Origin: Archilochus colubris
Lineage: Eukaryota > Chordata > Aves > Apodiformes > Trochilidae
Direction: 5' to 3'
DNA length: 64,000 nucleotides
NCBI GenBank assembly: GCA_023079485.1
Contig: CM041109.1
Location: 1,611,039 to 1,675,038 of the forward strand
Positions 57,773 through 64,000 of the stretch are shown here, piece after piece. The stretch's first letter is position 1. Each line of letters begins with the position of its first letter. A program made the position numbers and the translations under genes. Below the pieces are notes generated by a model. That model saw only the letters and a list, made by a program, of their open reading frames with translations. It made no database searches and was not told where the DNA came from.

Positions 57773-58726
57773 ATGTCTTGCTACAACGAGCCTCTCAGAC
57801 CCTCCGGGGTGAGCTGCCCTCAGCCGATTGCTGAGAGCCACAATGAGCCCTGTGTGCAGCAATGCCCCGACTCCAGAGCTCTCATCTTCCCCCCACCAGC
57901 TGTGGTGACATTCCCTGGCACCATCCTCAGCTCTTTTCCTCAGGAGAGCATTGTGGGATCATCAGGCCCAGCCTCGCTGGGGAATTCCTTCAGTTCCCGA
58001 AGCTCCCAGGGCTACGGGGGTTCCTTGGGCTTGGGGGGCTATAGGGGGTCACAGGGCTTTTGGGGCTCCTCTGGTTTGAGGGGCTATGGGGGCTCCCTGG
58101 GCTTGGGGGGCTCCTCTGGCTATAGGGGCTTCAGGGGCTCTGGGGGCTCCTTTGGTCTGGGAGGCTATGGGGGCTCCCTGGGCTTGGGGGGCTCTGGGGG
58201 CTACTCTGGCTATGGGAGCTCCTTGGGCTTGGGGTCCTCCTCTGGCTATGGGGGCTCCCGGGGCTATGGGAACTCCTTTGGTTTGGGAGGCTATGGAAGC
58301 TCCCTGGGTCTGGGGGGCTCCTGTGGCTATGGAAGCTCCTTTGGTCTGGGGGGCTATGGGGGCTCCTCTGGCTATAGGGGCTTCAGGGGCTATGGGAACT
58401 CCTTAGGTTTGGGAGGCTATGGGGGCTCCCTGGGGCTGGGGGCCTCCTCTGGCTATGGAAGCTCCTTTGGTCTGGGGGGCTATGGAGGCTCCTCTGGATT
58501 GGGAGGCTCAGGAGGTTCTGAGGGCTCACTTGGGTATGGCTGTTCCTCAGGTTATGGAGATGGCTATGAGGGCTCCCTGGGTTACGGTGGCCAACAGGGG
58601 CTTGGTGGCTTTGGCAGCTGTGGGAGGTCCTACAACTCTGGCTTCTCCTCCTATGGCACGGGGTATTTCCTCCCTGGTGTCCAGAGGTGGAGCAGGTCCC
58701 GCCGTGGGAGCTGTGGGGCTTTCTAA
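57773..58726 (+). CDS. Long glycine-rich non-feather beta-keratin S-2, 317 aa
   Basis: Near-identical partner of S-1, in opposite orientation. Same head (Cys 3, 15, 27, 31; His23), [14 protein letters not shown] core, about 11 S(L/F)GLGG repeats and [12 protein letters not shown] end. The three residue differences are all in the repeat region (Gly for Leu in the FRGS-GSFG block, Gly for Ser in a YG-SSGYRGF block, Ala for Gly in an LGLG-SSGYG block). The repeats are DNA repeats too (about 57990-58500), so copy number could change by slippage. The frame runs upstream to 57722 across the acceptor; MSCYNEP is taken as the start, 22 bases into exon 2. Structural role in hard epidermis is inferred from the family. 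Confidence 0.93.
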   Translation: MSCYNEPLRPSGVSCPQPIAESHNEPCVQQCPDSRALIFPPPAVVTFPGTILSSFPQESIVGSSGPASLGNSFSSRSSQGYGGSLGLGGYRGSQGFWGSSGLRGYGGSLGLGGSSGYRGFRGSGGSFGLGGYGGSLGLGGSGGYSGYGSSLGLGSSSGYGGSRGYGNSFGLGGYGSSLGLGGSCGYGSSFGLGGYGGSSGYRGFRGYGNSLGLGGYGGSLGLGASSGYGSSFGLGGYGGSSGLGGSGGSEGSLGYGCSSGYGDGYEGSLGYGGQQGLGGFGSCGRSYNSGFSSYGTGYFLPGVQRWSRSRRGSCGAF

Positions 58727-59054
58727 AGCTCTCCAGCATGATGCCCAGAACCAGCAACAGCCCTGAAGCAAGGACCACGGCATGAGGCCATGGAGCACGA
58801 GTCCTGGGGAGCAGCAGCACGCATCAGCTGGCCTGGCATGGGGACAGGAGGAGGCTGCCTGTGCCCAGCAACCCCTTGCCCTGTGCCGCCCTGACTGCAG
58901 GCCTGAGCCTTGGCATCCCCTGCATCCCTCCACCACCTCGCCTGTCCCCTGGGTCCTGAGCAGGGACATTGGAATCAAATCCGATACCTGCATCATGTGT
59001 TTCCACTTGTATGGCCTTGATTTGCTGTAACTACCTGTTCTGCTTCTCTTACAC

Positions 59055-59060
59055 ATTAAA
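59055..59060 (+). terminator. S-2 poly(A) signal ATTAAA
   Basis: ATTAAAACCCCG about 329 bases after the stop. Confidence 0.83.
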
Positions 59061-59104
59061 ACCCCGTTGTGTTGCACAAGAGCCTCTCTTGTTTTCTGTC
59101 ATTC

Positions 59105-60119
59105 CTCTTCGTCCAGCAATATTCCATGTTCTGCAGGGCAGAAGTGCTTTCAGTCATTCTAAGTGTCATGGCAAAAAAGAAAAACAAACTTTCTTTCAGC
59201 TCTTTGTGCAGTTCTTCATAGTGCAGGTCTTGATTCAATGGGTACACTGCAGAAGTTTTCTGTCAGTTCAAAGTGACCTTAAAATGACTTGAAAATTAAT
59301 GCTCTTATGTTGAAACTTGTTGCACACAGAGAGATTTGATTTCTGCTTAATTCTGCAAGTGAATTAAAAAAAAATCAAAATACCTTCTTGTGAGAAAATG
59401 ATCATTTTCTAGTGATTAGAAAGAATTTATTTCATGACCAAAAAATTTTATTAGTTTTCCTTGACAGAGTTTCTACCTTTTCATTTTAGAAGGTGGTTTT
59501 GCGAGCCATGATGGGATGTACAACGTGAATTGAGAGCTGAGTTCAGATGAGTTCACAGACCCTGCTGGCAGAAGTGTTCAGATAAATGCGTTGCTCTAAT
59601 TGTTCTCCTTCAAATAAAAAACAAAGCCAACAAAACCAATGCAAGCAAATAAACAAACAAACAAAAAAAACCCCGAAACAAACAAACAAAAAACAACCAG
59701 AAAAACCCCCCACAGTATCCAAAGGTACCAAGGGAATGTCCCATGAAAGGTTAGGGGTGGGATTGCTGTAGGGTTTAAGAACAACTTTCGTCTACAGGAG
59801 TGGGGAAATGTGATACGAAAAGCTGCAATTCACAGCATGGAAAAGAAAGTCATACTCAAAAGCCCAGAAGGTGGGGTGAGGGATGGTAGAAACCTGACCA
59901 TTTTATGCAGCAGAACTTTAAAAATAATGAAACTTAGCAGAAAGCTCCTTCATAGACTTAGTCAAAAATCCCCGCTTTAAATGAATGCAGATGATAAATC
60001 CAAAGTAATATAAATGGCGATGATAAATGCAGATGATAAATCCCTCCCACACAATTACCAGGCACCCAGGTCATCCCGAGCGGGGACAAGGAGGGAGGGA
60101 GACAGGACTTGGATGCAGG
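59105..60119. other. Spacer between convergent S-2 and S-3
   Basis: No gene recognised. A/C-rich low-complexity DNA at about 59620-59715 (AAAC-type repeats) is the main feature. Confidence 0.55.
59620..59715. repeat. A/C-rich simple repeat
   Basis: AAAC and AAAAC units mixed with runs of C; it is the complement in type of the T/G tract at 62940-63110. Confidence 0.75.
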
Positions 60120-60124
60120 AAATC

Positions 60125-60130
60125 TTTATT
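60125..60130 (-). terminator. S-3 poly(A) signal AATAAA
   Basis: Minus-strand AATAAAGATTTCC about 315 bases after the stop. It is the only canonical AATAAA among the 14 genes. Confidence 0.8.
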
Positions 60131-60445
60131 GTGCCCAGAGGGGCAGGAGGCATTGCCAGAGAGATGGTGCTGGGTCAGACCCAGAGAGGCTGGTTGTCAT
60201 GTGCTGCGGCTGGCAGAGGGATCTTCTCCAGAGCATCTTCTCTCCCTCCGCGCGTCCCCTTGGTGCAGGGAAGGGTGGAGGGTGTGCGTTGGCACTGGCA
60301 GCTGCCCAGATGCTGGCTGTGGCTGCCCAGCACTCCTCAGTGCCCCGTGCCTGCCAGCTCAGCCCAGCATGGGTGCTGCTGGCTTTGGCACTGCTGGAAT
60401 TGGCATTTGGGCCGAGGAGAGCACCTGGGGTTCTCGGGGCTGGAC

Positions 60446-60811
60446 CTAGCAGGTCCCACAGGTGTCCCAGACCTTCTTGCTGTAGCGGGGCAGGACGTAA
60501 GGGCTGAGGGCGGGAGAAGCGTAGGGTCTGCCAAAGGTGCAGAGGCCTCCTGAGGCCTGGGTGGCCCCGGCGCCGTAGAGGCCCCCCAGCCCCAGGGAGC
60601 CCCCAAAGGCGGGTGCTCCGGAGGAGCCCACCACGGCTTGCTGGGGGAAGGAGCTGAGGATGGGGCCGGGGAAGGTGACGACGACTGGGGGCGGCTGGAT
60701 GAAGGCCGAGGAGTCGGGGCACTGGCGGGCGCACAGCTCGTTGCAGCTCTCAGCGATGGGCTGGGGGACGGCAACGCTGGTCTTTGGTGGGCACAGGTCG
60801 TAGCAAGACAT
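60446..60811 (-). CDS. Non-feather beta-keratin S-3, 121 aa
   Basis: Corneous beta-protein closest in style to scale or keratinocyte-type members. The head is [12 protein letters not shown] with Cys 3, 7, 23, 27, 31 and NELC where most have NEPC. The beta-core reads [15 protein letters not shown] (Phe instead of the Leu of feather types), followed by a short [11 protein letters not shown] stretch and a tail ending [11 protein letters not shown]. It has a single short Gly repeat, unlike S-1 and S-2. It is GC-rich against AT-rich surroundings. The start is MSCY, 10 bases after the likely exon 2 acceptor at 60822-60823. The exact subtype is uncertain. Confidence 0.93.
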   Translation of the reverse strand: MSCYDLCPPKTSVAVPQPIAESCNELCARQCPDSSAFIQPPPVVVTFPGPILSSFPQQAVVGSSGAPAFGGSLGLGGLYGAGATQASGGLCTFGRPYASPALSPYVLPRYSKKVWDTCGTC

Positions 60812-61530
60812 CTCTGTGGGACTGCAGATTGGTTTGCAGCAGAAAGAAATACAAAAGAGGCAGAAGATCTAGGAAATAAATTTCAAAATGCTGGTATGAA
60901 TGAAATTACTATGCTGTCCTTCCTATGCTATATGTTCTATCTGTGCCCTTGATCAACTTATTCAGATAATGTTCATCAACTTAATCCAAAGTTTCTGAAT
61001 GTATGAAGTCCAGACCAGTAATGACCATACCCTACAGAACATATTTTTCTTTTGTCTCAGATGGGCCAGTTTACATTTCCTGCAAACTCACCCTCTGAAA
61101 GACAAGGTCCTCAGTCTCATCCACCACATAGTTCCACATCATTTTGAGTAGCCCTAAGTTAGATGTGTTTTTCCTTGTAATAAAGAAGGTTAAGTTGTTT
61201 CTCTCAGAATGTCTGTGTACACAGCTGAGAAGGTGGTCATCTTATACATTTAGCTTAAATTTGAAAAAATAATATTAAAAAAGTTATCTGAAATAACATT
61301 TCTGATCAGTTTCTAAAGAGCTCAAGAACACTCCAAGTTGTTTCTGAGTTTTTATACTCACATCCAGTCTCTCAAGTTCTGCATTTACTCTGCTCTCACC
61401 AAGAGTAGTTACAGACAGAAATGACCTAAAGCTGCTCAGAATCTGAGCATACCTATAGGAATCTCCTACATCTACTCTGATATAGGTTCTGATTGTGTAT
61501 ATAGAAAGAAATGGAAAAAATCATACTCAC

Positions 61531-61597
61531 CAAAGCTCAGCAAGGTAAATAAGCCAGCAGAAATGTCTGGATGAACTCAGGGACTGGTCTTTATATA
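61531..61597 (-). promoter_or_regulatory. S-3 core promoter and noncoding leader exon
   Basis: Minus-strand TATATAAA at 61590-61597. The leader ends GAGCTTTG at 61531 with donor GTGAGT. The intron is 60822-61530 (709 bp). Confidence 0.78.
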
Positions 61598-61599
61598 CA

Positions 61600-64000
61600 T
61601 TTTTTCAGCACTCACTTGGTGCTGAGGGTTGCATTTGGCTGCCTAATAGAAATTGTTTAAAGTTTTGAATGATGAAAGTTTTGTGTTTATTGTGGTTATG
61701 ATTATATTCAGATTCTCATATCATGTGATGTATGTGTTACACCATCTTGATTTCTTTAATCTTGGGTCTTAATTGGCTCGTGTAATTCCTAGCATCATTA
61801 GAGTGACCTCACTGGAATAATCATGTGCATTGAGCTGACTCTACATGTTACTTCTCACCTTGCAAAGTTGTCATAATCCTATCTGCTCAGAGATTTTGTA
61901 AGACTTACCTTTGGCTGACATGGACATTTTTCCTTTAAATGTACCTGGTACAATATTTGGAGTACTTTAATTATCTGAAGACTATTCAGGAATTTGTCTT
62001 TTCCATGTTAACCTGAGTAGAACTAAGATGGTATTCAAGTGGTCATGAATACCAGCTAAGATCATCCCCAACAGCTTTCCATTTGTGATGACAACCCAAT
62101 GCTAAGTAAAAATAATTTTGGTTTACTGTAAGAGATTTAGTGGAAACTGAAATTCAGTTTTAACCCTTTATAACTGGTTCTGCTGCCCATGGTTCTGCTG
62201 ACAGTGATTTTGAGCTAGGAACTGAAAGTAATCACCATCCAGAAGTGTCTGAAGTCCCACCCCTGACCATGAGACATCAAAACAAGTCTGCAGAAAAATC
62301 CAAGGTTTTTTAAAGATCTTGTGGTTATTAACTCTTGCCAAATACATTCTGGAACTTGATAAAAATGTACTTCGTAATGATTTCACAAACACTCATTAGT
62401 TGTTGTTCAACCCAGCTAATGTTTGGTGTTAATGGATGAAATTGTGTGAGTGATTTAGATGCTTCAGTGTTACACAATCACATTTACTTTAATGTACAGG
62501 AAACAAAGTAATGTGTGCCATTATTTTAATTAAATCTTGATTTGTGCTATTGGAAGTCATGAGTTAGTAATGCAGCTTTTCTTTCACTAAAAAAAATCCT
62601 TTCAAATCCCCTTTTCCCTCTAAGATGTCATGTTTGCTGTATATATGGTGAAAATATGCTGTTATTTCAAACTGTACTTTAAAACAACCCTGCATATATT
62701 TGTAATTATTTAACCCTTTTCTGTTTTTTTCTAGGGGACAGTCAGTATTTTTCTTCAAGCTTCTAGGGTTTTGCCCATGTTCAAGGCATTTTACAAATCC
62801 TTCTAATTGCCATCCTGGAAAAGATGCCCCAAAAGAGCTGGAATATCTGGTCTTAATTCCTGGGCAATGCTGAAGTGAAGTATTTCTTGCTGTGATACAG
62901 CCTGGTATTTTCCTTTGCTCTTCAGGTGACAGAATTGTGTTTAGATGGTTTTGTTTTGTTTTTTGTTTTGTTATGTTTTCTTTTGGGTTTTTTTTTTCAG
63001 TGTTTAGGGTTTGTTGGGGTTTTGTTGGGGTTTTTTTGTTTTGTTCTGTGGGGGTTTTTTTGTTTGTTTTTGTTTGGTTTTTTGTTTGTTCGTTTGGTTG
63101 GGGTTTTTTGAGTGTGTTGTTGCAGTTTGGGAAGAGTTGCGGCTGAGGAAGAAAGTGGAAGAAGGAGATAAGTGACTGTTTCCCCAGGAAAAACTGTCCT
63201 GCCTTTATTCAGTGCAGAAGACAGAAAGCACTACCCAGGTGTAAAAAAAGAATGACTGCAATCCACATCTCTTCTGTGCCTATATTTACATTTTTCTACC
63301 AAGTGTGCAAGTCAGAGCAAGTTAGGGCCCATGACTCTGTCTCAGGGCAATCAACCCTCTCAACATCAAAGTCCTCTCTTTCCTCTCTCCACTTGATCAA
63401 ACAACTTCATATTTAATAGCACTGTGATTCAAATGCTCTCCAACTTAACAAATCTTTTTGGGGAGTTCCCGTGGGAAAAAAAAAAAAAGTGTACATTGCA
63501 GATTTACTCCAGCCTCTTAGGACAAAAGATACCAAAGCACTTTAGAAACATTGACTAATGACTTGTGCAGGTTGTTTTGTTGTTCTAAGATGACTTGCAT
63601 GTCCCAGTGCTGACTAATAGCATCAATCTAAACAGGGAGACACTGTCAGCCAGATCACTGCCCTGATCAGGCTGTGTTTCGGAGCTGCTGGGCTTGGCCA
63701 CCTCTGTCCCTGCCCTACTTTCCCTTTTGTGTCATCCAGAGTCATCTGCTCCTCTCCGCAGTGTCTTCAATCATCTTCAACACGAACCTGGTGATAAGAA
63801 CTTGCTACACTTTCCAGTGTCACTCTAGAATATAATGCAACCAGAAAGGGTGAAGTTGAAAAGATGGATGTGAAAGGCAGGAGATTAAGAGAGTATAAAA
63901 GGTGATATTTTAAAAAAAATTAAAATTTCTGGATTTTACCTGAGAAACAAAAATATTTTACTGCATTGGAGGTCTATCAGTATCTTAAAAAAAAACTTTG
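61600..64000. other. Distal intergenic region, no gene recognised
   Basis: AT-rich, with no beta-keratin similarity and no CR1 tail seen. The T/G tract at 62940-63110 is the only strong feature. A TATAAAA at 63894 is followed by no leader-like exon inside the window. Confidence 0.6.
62940..63110. repeat. T/G-rich simple repeat
   Basis: TTTTG-type repeats with several GGGG runs on the plus strand. It creates long meaningless ORFs of Phe, Gly and Val. Confidence 0.8.

Larger units (their letters stand above)
57738..59104 (+). repeat. Right arm of the 1367-bp inverted repeat (S-2 exon 2)
   Basis: Partner of 53039-54405. The similarity starts at CTGTGCATTTCAG, 13 bases before the exon, and stops about 44 bases after the poly(A) signal. 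Confidence 0.92.

Noticed and set aside
57990..58500. Regular short repeats that might suggest a CRISPR-like or satellite array
   Set aside because: They are in-frame codons for the glycine-rich repeats of S-2, with no spacer structure, in a eukaryotic genome.
61348..61362. Second TATA-like sequence (minus strand) inside the S-3 intron
   Set aside because: It has no leader exon end or donor at the expected spacing; the TATATAAA at 61590-61597 fits the family geometry.
62892..63146. 84-aa ORF rich in Phe, Gly and Val
   Set aside because: It is the translation of the T/G simple repeat.
63894..63900. TATAAAA near the right end as promoter of a further gene
   Set aside because: The following bases are A/T-rich with no leader-like exon or donor at the 65-68 bp spacing seen in all 14 genes.

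Overview
The window is avian nuclear DNA. It carries 14 complete corneous beta-protein (avian beta-keratin) genes, many truncated CR1 LINEs and one solo LTR. The mix of feather-type, feather-like and non-feather (scale/claw/keratinocyte-type) genes in one stretch fits the beta-keratin part of the epidermal differentiation complex (microchromosome 25 in chicken). The species and chromosome are inferences from gene content, not established here.

Layout. (1) 1-3.7 kb: no gene recognised. (2) 3.7-27.4 kb: seven tandem + strand feather keratin genes (called FK-1 to FK-7 here), 3.3-4.1 kb apart, each with a 99-residue product and a 310-335 bp intron. Duplicated flanking blocks lie between them, interrupted by CR1 copies and a solo LTR at 9853-10655. 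(3) 31.2-52.3 kb: four + strand feather-like genes (FL-1 to FL-4; 110-116 residues) with longer introns (1.2-1.7 kb) and AT-rich spacers. (4) 53.0-59.1 kb: two nearly identical 317-residue glycine-rich non-feather genes (S-1 on -, S-2 on +), divergently arranged on the arms of a 1367 bp inverted repeat. (5) 60.1-61.6 kb: one 121-residue non-feather gene (S-3, -). (6) 61.6-64 kb: no gene recognised.

All 14 genes share one plan: a TATA box, a short noncoding leader exon, one intron, and a second exon with the rest of the leader, the whole coding region and the 3' UTR. The TATA-to-splice-donor distance is 65-68 bp in every gene. The poly(A) signal is ATTAAA in 13 genes and AATAAA in S-3. The products are structural: a cysteine-rich N-terminus for disulfide cross-links, a central beta-strand core that builds the filament, and a C-terminal tail that differs by subfamily.

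The most interesting signals are mosaic genes pointing to gene conversion within and between subfamilies (FK-3, FK-7, FL-2), the inverted S-1/S-2 pair whose similarity starts 13 bp inside the intron, terminal-cysteine losses in FK-1 and FL-4, a TTTGCAT upstream element kept in most feather-type promoters but missing from three, and transposon insertions whose empty sites survive in neighbouring paralogous units. I found no wholly new type of system. All comparisons were made by eye, without alignment software or database searches.
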